Source: Paracoccus denitrificans (GTDB lineage Bacteria > Pseudomonadota > Alphaproteobacteria > Rhodobacterales > Rhodobacteraceae). From it: 64,000 nt of DNA. Made by a program: the position numbers and the translations under genes. Every line of letters begins with the position of its first letter. The first letter of the stretch is position 1. The notes below the pieces were generated by a model, which was not told the DNA's origin, searched no databases, and saw only the letters and a list, made by a program, of their open reading frames with translations. The stretch covers positions 124,001-188,000 of the forward strand of contig VAFL01000008.1 of the NCBI GenBank assembly GCA_005768755.1. Reading direction: 5' to 3'. Of this stretch, positions 32,406 through 40,599 are shown one piece after another.

Positions 32406-34714
32406 GCATCCTCGTCAATCACCTCTACCCCAAGATCCGCTGCCTTCGCGGCCTTTGATCCGGCACCGGGTCCCGCGATAAGAATGTCAGTCTTGGCGGA
32501 GACAGAGCCCGCCACCTTCGCCCCCAGGGCTTCCGCGCGCGCCTTGGCTTCCGCACGGGTCATCTTTTCCAGCGTGCCGGTGAAAACGATGGTCTTGCCT
32601 GCGATCTGGCTGCCTTCGGTCGCCGCGATCTGCGCGTCCTGCACATCCAGCTGATCCACAAGGCTGTCGATTAAGCTACGCTCCCGCTCCTGCGCGAAGG
32701 TGGAACACAGCGATTGCGCGACGACCGCGCCGATCCCGTCGATCGAGATCAATTCGTCATAGGCCTGCCGTGTTTCCGGCGGTAGTTCCGGCGCCCGGTC
32801 CAGAACAGCATCGCGGACAGCCGAAACCCTGGCGCGACGACCTTCGGACCCCGCGGCGGCGCGTTCGTGCAATGCTGCCTCATCCGCCTCCAGATGCCGC
32901 ATCGCGGCCGGGATTGCCGCATCAACCGTGCGTGCCAGGTTGTCCCAGCTGACGAAATGCCGCGCCAGATCAGACGACGCGCCCTCGCCGACATGGCGGA
33001 TGCCAAGCGCATAGATCAGTCTGTTAAGCGGAATCGTCCGGCGCGCATCGATTGCATCGAACAGATTGCTCGCCGACGTCTCGCCCCATCCATCACGGTT
33101 TTTCAGCCGGCCAAGCGCCTGGCTGTCGCGGTCGCGCAAGGTGAATATTTCGGCGGGGGTATGGATCGGCAAGGCCGCGTCGCGATAAAAGAATTCGACC
33201 TGCTTGGCGCCCAGGCCTTCAATGTCGAACGCGCCCCGACTGACGAAATGCTTCAATTTTTCAATTGCCTGCGCAGGACATATCAAGCCGCCCGTGCAGC
33301 GCCGGACCGCGTCACCCGGCTCGCGGATCGCGGCAGAGCCACATTCGGGGCAAATCTCGGGAAAGACATAGCTGACCTCCGACCCGGTTCGCTTGGCCTC
33401 GTCCACATCGGAAAGCTTCGGGATCACGTCGCCTGCGCGGTATACCTTGACCCAATCGCCGATCCGGAAATCGGTGTCGCGAATACGTTCCCCGGCAGAG
33501 TTCAGGCCAGCGATATAATCTTCGTTGTGCAGTGTGGCGTTTGACACGGTCACCCCGCCCACCGTCACCGGATCAAGCCGGGCGACGGGCGATAATGCGC
33601 CCGTCCGGCCGACCTGTATCTCGATATCGCGTAACCGGGTCCATGCCGTTTCGGCAGGGAATTTATGCGCAATGGCCCATCGCGGCGTTGTAGACCGAAA
33701 CCCCAAACGCACCTGAAGCGCCAGATCGTTGACCTTGTAGACCACGCCGTCGATGTCATAGCCGAGGCTGGCGCGCTGCGCCTCTATCGCCTGCCAATGC
33801 GCAATCATTTCCGCAGTGCTGCGGCACAGTTTGGTCAGCGGATTGGTCTGGAAACCGAATGATGCCAGCCTTTCCACGGCGTCGATCTGCGTCGCAGCCA
33901 ATGGGGCGCTGATCTCTCCCCAGGCGTAGGCAAAGAACTTAAGCGGACGCGAGCGGGTGACTTCGGGATCGAGTTGCCGCAGTGAGCCCGCGGCCGCATT
34001 CCGCGGATTGGCGAAGACGCGACCGCCGTCGCTAGCATTCAGCGCGGCGAAATCGGCGTGAGACATGTAGACCTCGCCGCGCACCTCCAGGATAGCGGGC
34101 GGGTCGCCCTTCAACTGTTGCGGAATATCGTTGATGGTCAGTGTGTTGGCGGTCACGTTTTCACCAACCGCGCCATCGCCACGGGTCGCCGCCTGTACCA
34201 GTTTGCCATTCTCATAGCGCAATGAAAGCGACAGCCCGTCGATCTTGGGTTCGGCCGTGAAATCGAGTTCGGCATCCGGTCCGAGTCCCAGAAAGCTGCG
34301 AATGCGCGCCGCGAATTCGTCAATCTCGGCATCCGCGAAGGCGTTGGCCAGCGACATCATCCGCTGCGCATGGGTTATCTTTCCAAATATTTCTGAAGGC
34401 GCTGCGCCGATCCGTGCGGTAGGGCTGTCTGCATCGGCAAGTGCCGGAAAAGCGTCCTCCAGCGCCTGAAGTTCGCGTTTGAAGCGGTCGTAATCCGCGT
34501 CCGAGATGGTGGGCGCGTCTTTCTGATGATAATCGAGATTGGCCTGTTCCAGCAGGTCACGCAGCGCCGCAACCCGATCGGCCGCCTCTGCGTCGGACAA
34601 TGTCGCGTGGTCTGCAGTTTCTGTCTGATCCTGCGCGCCTGCAGCCGACACTGCCGGATCGCCGTGCCGATCCGGCATTTCCCCCTTCGCTGTGTCCTTT
34701 TCCGCCCCAGTCAT
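32384..34714 (-). CDS. ligA: NAD-dependent DNA ligase LigA
   Basis: A 776-residue DNA ligase. The adenylated lysine is K157 in AEPKIDGLSLSLRYENG, the Zn finger is formed by four cysteines in CPECGS...CTGGLICP, helix-hairpin-helix motifs follow, and a C-terminal BRCT domain (GKTIVFTGTLEKMTRAEAKA) ends the protein. The first 40 or so residues are an acidic, low-complexity extension before the usual start of the family (ADRVAALRDLLEQANLDYH). The ATG at 34714 has GGGGG 6 bases upstream; a later start is possible. Confidence 0.96.
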   Translation of the reverse strand: MTGAEKDTAKGEMPDRHGDPAVSAAGAQDQTETADHATLSDAEAADRVAALRDLLEQANLDYHQKDAPTISDADYDRFKRELQALEDAFPALADADSPTARIGAAPSEIFGKITHAQRMMSLANAFADAEIDEFAARIRSFLGLGPDAELDFTAEPKIDGLSLSLRYENGKLVQAATRGDGAVGENVTANTLTINDIPQQLKGDPPAILEVRGEVYMSHADFAALNASDGGRVFANPRNAAAGSLRQLDPEVTRSRPLKFFAYAWGEISAPLAATQIDAVERLASFGFQTNPLTKLCRSTAEMIAHWQAIEAQRASLGYDIDGVVYKVNDLALQVRLGFRSTTPRWAIAHKFPAETAWTRLRDIEIQVGRTGALSPVARLDPVTVGGVTVSNATLHNEDYIAGLNSAGERIRDTDFRIGDWVKVYRAGDVIPKLSDVDEAKRTGSEVSYVFPEICPECGSAAIREPGDAVRRCTGGLICPAQAIEKLKHFVSRGAFDIEGLGAKQVEFFYRDAALPIHTPAEIFTLRDRDSQALGRLKNRDGWGETSASNLFDAIDARRTIPLNRLIYALGIRHVGEGASSDLARHFVSWDNLARTVDAAIPAAMRHLEADEAALHERAAAGSEGRRARVSAVRDAVLDRAPELPPETRQAYDELISIDGIGAVVAQSLCSTFAQERERSLIDSLVDQLDVQDAQIAATEGSQIAGKTIVFTGTLEKMTRAEAKARAEALGAKVAGSVSAKTDILIAGPGAGSKAAKAADLGVEVIDEDAWLKMIG

Positions 34715-34802
34715 CGCGCACCCCCGATCTAACCAGCGGGTCCATCAAACGACCCCTCACCCACATGGTGATAGACCGGCAAGGGCGCCGAGGCCAGATC
34801 AG

Positions 34803-34816
34803 GCATCTTAAGATGC
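34803..34816. repeat. perfect 14-bp palindrome in the ligA-ctrA gap
   Basis: GCATCTTAAGATGC is a perfect palindrome 89 bases before the ligA start and 84 bases after the ctrA stop. It could be an operator for ligA-recG. It contains one TTAA, but not the spaced TTAA-N7-TTAA of a CtrA site. The remaining 185-base gap shows nothing else, apart from a short GGGCGC/GCGCCC hairpin at 34892-34909 spanning the ctrA stop. Confidence 0.4.
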
Positions 34817-34899
34817 GGGGCCCACACGATCACCAGACGTGACGAGCGGCGGGAAGGTCAGCGCGGGCCAGTCCGACGCCCTGGCGGATTCGGGCGCTT

Positions 34900-35610
34900 T
34901 CAGGCGCCCACAGCCATGCGTTCGCTTTCGCCCGGCTGCGGGTCACGCAACACATAGCCGCGCCCCCAGACGGTTTCGATATGATTCGCGCCCGCCATCG
35001 CCTCTGACAGCTTTTTGCGCAGCTTGCAGATGAAAACGTCGATGATCTTCAATTCGGGCTCGTCCATCCCGCCATAAAGATGGTTAAGGAACATTTCTTT
35101 CGTCAGCGTGGTGCCCTTGCGCAGGCTGAGCAGTTCCAGAATCTGGTATTCCTTGCCGGTCAGTCCGACCGGCTTGCCATGCACCTCGACCGAGCGGGCA
35201 TCGAGATTGACCACCAGATCGCCGGTGCGGATGACCGCCTGACTGTGACCTTTGGAGCGCCGGATGATCGCCGCAATCCGGGCAACCAGTTCTTCGCGAT
35301 GGAACGGCTTGGTCATGTAATCATCCGCGCCGAACCCGAACCCCCGAAGCTTGCTTTCGGTGTCGTCCGAACCGGTCAGAATGAGGATCGGCGTATCAAT
35401 GCGTGACAACCGGATCTGACGCAGCACGTCCATCCCACTCATGTCCGGAAGGTCGAGGTCCAGCAGGATCAGATCGTAATCGTACAGTTTCGCCAGATCG
35501 ATCCCCTCCTCGCCCATGTCCGTCAGGAAGACATTATAATTGGCGTGGGTCAGCATCATTTCGATGCTGCGGGCGGTGGTCGGATCATCCTCAACCAGAA
35601 GTAGACGCAT
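34900..35610 (-). CDS. ctrA: response regulator CtrA, cell-cycle / motility master regulator
   Basis: A 236-residue OmpR-type response regulator. The receiver domain starts RLLLVEDDPTTARSIEMML with phospho-acceptor D51 (LILLDLDLPDM), the same number as in Caulobacter. The DNA-binding domain contains LTGKEYQILELLSLRKGTTL and LNHLYGGMDEPELKIIDVF, the near-invariant CtrA recognition region. In Rhodobacterales, CtrA controls motility and gene-transfer-agent functions and is usually not essential. The ATG at 35610 gives the canonical N-terminus; an upstream ATG at 35631 would add 7 residues. It is directly downstream of sciP and of a candidate CtrA box. Confidence 0.96.
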   Translation of the reverse strand: MRLLLVEDDPTTARSIEMMLTHANYNVFLTDMGEEGIDLAKLYDYDLILLDLDLPDMSGMDVLRQIRLSRIDTPILILTGSDDTESKLRGFGFGADDYMTKPFHREELVARIAAIIRRSKGHSQAVIRTGDLVVNLDARSVEVHGKPVGLTGKEYQILELLSLRKGTTLTKEMFLNHLYGGMDEPELKIIDVFICKLRKKLSEAMAGANHIETVWGRGYVLRDPQPGESERMAVGA

Positions 35611-35663
35611 CACTTGTTCCCCGTTTTCCATGTCGTGCTGCAGGCAAGACTGGAATCAATTGA

Positions 35664-35678
35664 TTAATATCCCGTTAC
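35664..35678 (-). promoter_or_regulatory. candidate CtrA-binding box upstream of ctrA
   Basis: TTAA-N7-TTAC at 35664-35678 differs at one base from the CtrA consensus TTAA-N7-TTAA. It lies in the A+T-rich sciP-ctrA gap, about 54 bases before the ctrA start, a fitting place for autoregulation. The orientation is as read on the plus strand; the box is nearly symmetric in use. Confidence 0.5.
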
Positions 35679-35697
35679 TGAATGTCATAATTCTGAA

Positions 35698-35982
35698 TTA
35701 ATCAATCATAGGTTGTTTAACCTGCTGAATTGCGGTGATCCGAAGACCGCGCAATCCGTGCTGTTCGATGGTGTCGCACCAGTGATCGAACTCTTCATCC
35801 GACAGCCCATAGCGGGTGATCGCCTCTTCGCGGGTCAGCAGACGGTGTCGCACAGCATTGACCACAATCGCTTTTCTGCTGGCCACCCATCGCGTTCGCA
35901 CTGGCGGCAGATCGGCAATTGACAGGATCGTTCCATCGGGCAGCGTGACGGCACGGGGGCCGGAAGTCTTGCGCAAATACAT
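35698..35982 (-). CDS. sciP: CtrA inhibitor SciP (DUF1153)
   Basis: A 94-residue DUF1153 protein. The family core is LPDGTILSIADLPP, then TRWVASRKAIVVNAVRHRLLT and EEAITRYGLSDEEFDHWCDTIEQHGLRGLR, a helix-turn-helix-like fold. In Caulobacter, SciP binds CtrA and blocks its activation of target promoters. The gene lies immediately upstream of ctrA on the same strand, 88 bases apart. GGAGCGG precedes the ATG. Confidence 0.94.
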   Translation of the reverse strand: MYLRKTSGPRAVTLPDGTILSIADLPPVRTRWVASRKAIVVNAVRHRLLTREEAITRYGLSDEEFDHWCDTIEQHGLRGLRITAIQQVKQPMID

Positions 35983-36117
35983 CTACCGCTCCTTCTCTGA
36001 GGCCTTCCTGCCACAGAGAATTTAATCGCCGATGAACCGGCCCCTTGAGAAAAGCGGCGAAATTCCTATAATTTTCAACAAACGCGGACGATACCGTTTG
36101 CGCCGAAAGGATATTCC

Positions 36118-37275
36118 GTGACCATTTCCACCGCGATCCGTACAGATACGGGCCTGAATTCATTGGGTTTTGCAAAACCACCTGCACAGACGCGGGTCGT
36201 CGTTGCCATGTCGGGCGGCGTCGACAGCTCTGTCGTGGCGGCCTATCTGGCGGAACAGGGCTATGACGTGGTCGGCGTCACATTGCAACTTTACGATCAC
36301 GGGGATGCGCTGGCGAAAAAAGGCGCATGCTGCGCGGGGCAGGATATTCACGATGCGCGGCGCGTTGCTGAACGGATCGGTTTTCCCCATTACGTGCTCG
36401 ATTACGAAAACAAGTTTCGTGAATCGGTAATTGACGAATTTGCCGACGCCTATCTGGCAGGCGCAACGCCGGTGCCCTGCATCCGCTGCAACGAGCGGGT
36501 GAAATTCCGTGACCTGCTGGAAACGGCCAAGGATCTTGATGCGGATTGTATGGCGACAGGGCATTACATCCAGCGCCGTGACGGTGCGAACGGCGCAGAG
36601 CTGCACATGGCTGCCGATCCAAACCGCGACCAAAGCTATTTCCTGTTCTCGACGACGCAGGCCCAACTTGATTTTCTGCGCTTCCCGCTTGGTCATCTGT
36701 CAAGCAAGTCCGAAACGCGCGAAATGGCAGCCAGATACGGTCTGTCGGTTGCTGACAAGCCGGACAGTCAGGATATCTGCTTTGTGCCAAACGGCAATTA
36801 TGCGTCCGTCATCGAGAAGTTGCGGCCCGGTGCCGCCGATCCGGGCGAGATCGTGGATATGGACGGCAATGTGCTGGGAACCCATCGCGGCGTAATTCAC
36901 TACACGATCGGACAGAGGCGCGGGCTTGCCATCGGCGGGCTCGGCGATCCGCTTTACGTCGTCAAGCTGGATCCCGAAACGCGCCGGGTCATTGTTGGCC
37001 CGCGCGAAGCGCTGTCGACGCGTGTCGTGCCAGTAGGTGAAGTGAACTGGATTGGCGACGGGGCATTCGAAAGCGCCGAACAGCGCGAGATGATGGTCCG
37101 CATCCGCTCGACCCGTCCGCCGCGCGCCGCGATCCTGCGCGCCACCGGACCGCGCAATGCCGAAATCGAACTCATCGACCCCGAAGAAGGTGTCAGCCCC
37201 GGCCAAGCCTGCGTGTTCTACGAAACCGACAGCACGCGCGTGTTGGGCGGCGGCTGGATTCAGTTGCGGCGCTGA
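36118..37275 (+). CDS. mnmA: tRNA-specific 2-thiouridylase MnmA
   Basis: A 385-residue enzyme making s2U34 in tRNA-Lys, -Glu and -Gln. The PP-loop SGGVDSS is at residues 32-38. The catalytic pair is C124 (PCIRCNERVKF) and C221 (DSQDICFVPNG), matching the two cysteines that form the persulfide cycle. ATGHY and the beta-barrel GVIHYTIGQRRGL are also present. It starts at GTG with AAAGGA 7 bases upstream; an unusual 25-residue leader precedes the PP-loop domain. Its last 16 bases overlap lpxB tail to tail. Confidence 0.97.
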   Translation: MTISTAIRTDTGLNSLGFAKPPAQTRVVVAMSGGVDSSVVAAYLAEQGYDVVGVTLQLYDHGDALAKKGACCAGQDIHDARRVAERIGFPHYVLDYENKFRESVIDEFADAYLAGATPVPCIRCNERVKFRDLLETAKDLDADCMATGHYIQRRDGANGAELHMAADPNRDQSYFLFSTTQAQLDFLRFPLGHLSSKSETREMAARYGLSVADKPDSQDICFVPNGNYASVIEKLRPGAADPGEIVDMDGNVLGTHRGVIHYTIGQRRGLAIGGLGDPLYVVKLDPETRRVIVGPREALSTRVVPVGEVNWIGDGAFESAEQREMMVRIRSTRPPRAAILRATGPRNAEIELIDPEEGVSPGQACVFYETDSTRVLGGGWIQLRR

Positions 37276-38426
37276 TCCCGACTGGCAAGGAAGTCCAGCA
37301 CCGATTTCGCCGCCCGCAAGCCGGGCGGCGTACCGCCTTCGCCCAGGCGCTGCATTGTCAGAGACATCGCCTCGGACTGGGCGGCGCGCTTTTCTGGTTT
37401 CTCCAGCAGGTCCAGTAGCGATTCAGAGATCAATTCGGCGCGGCAGTTCCTGCCCAGGAACTCTGGCACGGCACGGGTTTCGCTGACCAGGTTCACCAGC
37501 GTCACCGTGTCCGTTTTCAGCAACATCCCGATCAGCCAGCGCGACAGCGGCGCCATGTCATAGGCGATGACCATCGGCACGAAATTTGCCGCCAGTTCCA
37601 GACTGACCGTTCCCGACGCCGCCAGCGCAAGGTTGGACGCCTTGAAGGCCGCGCGCTTGTCAGCTTCATCCTCGACCACGATCGGCGCAGTCGGCCAGCG
37701 ACGGGTCATGTCATGGACCATGCGCGAAACGCCCGGCACCGTCGGGATGATTACCCTGATTTCCGGGATGCGGTCGCGCAGCCGGATCAGCGATTCATCA
37801 AAGCGCGGCGCAAGGCGCGTTACCTCGCCGCGACGCGATCCCGGCAGACACAAGACGACTGGCGCATCGGCGGCGATGTCGTGGGCGGCGCGAAACGCTT
37901 GCGCCTGTTCCTCTGTCGCCTGCTCCTCGGCGACGACGGGATGGCCCACGAAATCACAGCTCATTCCCGCAGCCTGCATATAGGGCGGCTCGAACGGCAG
38001 AAGGGCCAGAACGTGATCGACCACTTTTGCCATTTTCGCGGCGCGACCGGGGCGCCATGCCCAGACCGAGGGGGCGACGTAGTGGATTACCGGCCCGTCA
38101 TAACCCAAAGCCTTCGCAGCCTTCGCGACGCGCAGGCAGAAATCGGGACTGTCTATTGTGATCAGCGCGTCGGGTCGCGCATCAGCCACGGCCTGGGCAG
38201 TTTCGGCAATGCGGCGCTTCAGATGGCGGTATTTGGGCAGGATTTCCGCGATGCCCATGACCGACAGCTCGTCAATCAGGAAGCGGCTGCTCAGACCCTG
38301 CGCAGTCATCGCGGGACCGCCAATACCCGCAAATTCGACGTCGGGGCGAAGTGCCCTGAGCCCCGCCATCAGCGCCCCGCCAAGCTTGTCGCCCGACGCC
38401 TCGCCCGCGATCAGGAAAAGGTTCAT
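37260..38426 (-). CDS. lpxB: lipid-A-disaccharide synthase
   Basis: A 388-residue GT19 glycosyltransferase that joins UDP-diacylglucosamine and lipid X to the lipid A disaccharide. Motifs are LIAGEASGDKLGGALMAGL at the start, FAGIGGPAM, VIHYVAPSVWAWRPGRAAKMA, LPFEPPYMQAAGM and LCLPGSRRGEVTRLAP. The ATG at 38426 has AGGAGG 8 bases upstream and gives the family N-terminus. It is the last gene of the fabZ-lpxA-lpxI-lpxB run. Confidence 0.97.
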   Translation of the reverse strand: MNLFLIAGEASGDKLGGALMAGLRALRPDVEFAGIGGPAMTAQGLSSRFLIDELSVMGIAEILPKYRHLKRRIAETAQAVADARPDALITIDSPDFCLRVAKAAKALGYDGPVIHYVAPSVWAWRPGRAAKMAKVVDHVLALLPFEPPYMQAAGMSCDFVGHPVVAEEQATEEQAQAFRAAHDIAADAPVVLCLPGSRRGEVTRLAPRFDESLIRLRDRIPEIRVIIPTVPGVSRMVHDMTRRWPTAPIVVEDEADKRAAFKASNLALAASGTVSLELAANFVPMVIAYDMAPLSRWLIGMLLKTDTVTLVNLVSETRAVPEFLGRNCRAELISESLLDLLEKPEKRAAQSEAMSLTMQRLGEGGTPPGLRAAKSVLDFLASRDQRRN

Positions 38427-38471
38427 GACATCACCCTCCTGGATTGAAAAGCCGAACATTCCACGACGGAT

Positions 38472-39266
38472 TCAGCGCGCCCACAGAAAAACGCCGGCAG
38501 CGCGTGCCCGTTCCATCGCCTCTTCCCGTTGCAGCAGAATTACGCCATCCGCTTGCCAGGCGATGCCGGCCAGCCCGGCACGCGCCACCTGATCGACGGT
38601 TTCGGGGCCGATTGCAGGCATGTCTATCCGTCGGTCCTGGCCGGGCTTTGGCGCTTTCCAGAAGACGCCACGCGGTCCGTTGGGCCTCGGGCGCATATCC
38701 CGGTGCGCGGCCACGAATTCCAGCATGGCACCCGTGCCGGGCAGCGTTTCGACCGCGATGCACAGCCCCTGCGCCACGACCGCACCCTGCCCCAGATCCA
38801 GCGCGCCCAATCCTTCGACGATCCGTGCCGCCCGATCCGTATCGGCAATGTCCGAAGCCGTCGGCTCTCCGACCAGCAATTCTGCACCTGGAACCAGATC
38901 GGGACAGATGTCGGCCGTGCCGGCAACGATGAATCCGGCCTCTTCGAACAGGGCGATCACTTCGCGCAGGGCGGCATCATCGCCAGACTGCATTGCAGTC
39001 AGAATTCGCGGCACCAGACTGGCGGTGCGCGGATCAAAGGCTTCCGGATCAAGCCGTGGCCGGCGCACGGCACCGGCGAATGTCACGCGGTCGACGTCCT
39101 GCGCGGCAAGCCAGTCGAAGAACGGCACCAAGCGCTCCAGCCGGAACGTCTCATGCGGCAAGGGCGGCGCAAACCCTTCCAGAGCGGCCACGACAGGGTT
39201 TTCCAGCCGCGCCGCGATGGCCGGTGCAAGGTTGCCCTGGCCTGCAATGATGGCGGTTCTGGTCAT
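38472..39266 (-). CDS. lpxI: UDP-2,3-diacylglucosamine pyrophosphatase LpxI
   Basis: A 264-residue LpxI protein (formerly DUF1009), the alphaproteobacterial alternative to LpxH. It hydrolyses UDP-2,3-diacylglucosamine to lipid X. It shows the N-terminal AIIAGQGNLAPAIA, the central VTFAGAVRRPRLD and LGALDLGQGAVVAQGLCIAVET, and the C-terminal IDMPAIGPETVDQVARAGLAG with the catalytic Asp region. It overlaps lpxA by 4 bases (ATGA). Confidence 0.95.
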   Translation of the reverse strand: MTRTAIIAGQGNLAPAIAARLENPVVAALEGFAPPLPHETFRLERLVPFFDWLAAQDVDRVTFAGAVRRPRLDPEAFDPRTASLVPRILTAMQSGDDAALREVIALFEEAGFIVAGTADICPDLVPGAELLVGEPTASDIADTDRAARIVEGLGALDLGQGAVVAQGLCIAVETLPGTGAMLEFVAAHRDMRPRPNGPRGVFWKAPKPGQDRRIDMPAIGPETVDQVARAGLAGIAWQADGVILLQREEAMERARAAGVFLWAR

Positions 39267-40045
39267 AGCGGCTTCAGGAAGCTGCGATCCGACGGACCAA
39301 GAATGAAATCCAGCATCTCCTGCACCATCGGACCCTGCGCACTGGTCGCCATTTCACGCGCTGTGTCGCGAAACGATGCGCCATGTAGACGCGCGAGGGC
39401 AATGCGCAATTCGGCAATCTCTGCCCGGCTGGCGCCCCGACGCTTCAGCCCGACCAAATTCAACCCGTCCAGATGCGCACGCGGCCCTTGCACCAGCCCG
39501 TAGGGCACCACATCGGCGGTGACCATCGACAGTGCACCGATCATCGCGCCGCGACCCAGCCGGACGAATTGATGAATGCCGGAAAGACCACCGACGATAA
39601 CCTCATCCTCGACGATGCAGTGTCCTGCCACAGCGACCGAGTTCACCAGGATCACATTGTTCCCGATCCGGCAATCATGCGCGACATGGCAGTTGGCCAT
39701 GAATAATCCGTCATCGCCGACGCGGGTCAGTCCCCCACCGCCCTTCGTCCCGGGCTGCATCGTGACATATTCGCGGATCCGATTGCGTGCGCCGATTTCC
39801 AGACGTGTATGTTCACCGTCGAACTTCAGATCCTGCGGATCGTGCCCGATCGAGGCAAAGGGATAAACGACGGTATCCTCGCCAATCGCTGTATCGCCTT
39901 CGATCACGACATGCGATTTCAGCGCCACCCGATCGCCAAGGCGCGCCCTCGCGCCCACCACGCAGAACGGTCCGATGTGGACGCCCTGCCCGATCTCTGC
40001 CCCCGGCGCGATAACTGCCGAGGGGTGGATCAGCGTCTCAGCCAT
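39263..40045 (-). CDS. lpxA: acyl-ACP:UDP-N-acetylglucosamine O-acyltransferase
   Basis: A 260-residue left-handed beta-helix acyltransferase, the first enzyme of lipid A synthesis. Hexapeptide repeats run from residue 6 to about 185, with the catalytic H123 in CHVAHDCRIGNNVI. The helical C-terminus begins LNLVGLKRRGASRAEI. It overlaps the end of fabZ by 8 bases and lpxI by 4. Confidence 0.97.
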   Translation of the reverse strand: MAETLIHPSAVIAPGAEIGQGVHIGPFCVVGARARLGDRVALKSHVVIEGDTAIGEDTVVYPFASIGHDPQDLKFDGEHTRLEIGARNRIREYVTMQPGTKGGGGLTRVGDDGLFMANCHVAHDCRIGNNVILVNSVAVAGHCIVEDEVIVGGLSGIHQFVRLGRGAMIGALSMVTADVVPYGLVQGPRAHLDGLNLVGLKRRGASRAEIAELRIALARLHGASFRDTAREMATSAQGPMVQEMLDFILGPSDRSFLKPL

Positions 40046-40514
40046 CCGCAGCCTCGCCTGCGGGCTGGTCCATCATTGCGGTAAACTCGGCCTCGCAGGC
40101 CACTTCACCTTCGACCAATCCCCTGCCTTCGAATTTCCAGATCTTGCCACCCCCGCGCTTGACCGTCACATGAAGTTCCAGCACATCGCCCGGAACGACC
40201 ATGCGGCGGAACTTCACCTTGTCGATGGCCATGAAATAGGTCCGCATCCCCTTGTCCGCCAGATCGAGGCTGACGCCGACAACCACAGCGGCAGTCTGGG
40301 CCATCGCCTCGACAATGGTTACACCGGGCATCACCGGCTGGTTCGGGAAATGGCCCTGAAAATGCGGCTCGTTGAAGGTCACATTCTTGATGCCAACGCC
40401 CGAGGTGTTCGGCACGATGTCGCGCACCTTGTCGATCAGCAGAAAGGGATAGCGATGTGGAATGATCCGCTGGATCAGGCCGATATCGGCGTCGGTCGTC
40501 GGGGTGTCGGCCAT
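40038..40514 (-). CDS. fabZ: 3-hydroxyacyl-ACP dehydratase FabZ
   Basis: A 158-residue hot-dog-fold dehydratase acting on beta-hydroxyacyl-ACP in fatty acid synthesis. It contains the family core PHRYPFLLIDKV and the catalytic H55 and E69 in HFQGHFPNQPVMPGVTIVEA. The ATG at 40514 has AAAGG 6 bases upstream; the longer frame reaching 40625 would overlap the membrane-protein gene and adds no conserved sequence. FabZ competes with LpxA for 3-hydroxyacyl-ACP, which explains the usual coupling of the two genes. Confidence 0.96.
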   Translation of the reverse strand: MADTPTTDADIGLIQRIIPHRYPFLLIDKVRDIVPNTSGVGIKNVTFNEPHFQGHFPNQPVMPGVTIVEAMAQTAAVVVGVSLDLADKGMRTYFMAIDKVKFRRMVVPGDVLELHVTVKRGGGKIWKFEGRGLVEGEVACEAEFTAMMDQPAGEAADG

Positions 40515-40599
40515 TGGGCTGCCTTTCAAATAGGTCAGATCAGGTGCTAGCAAAGCGAGGGGCAGATTGGCAAGTGAAGCTAAGTCGGTCGGCGTGCCA

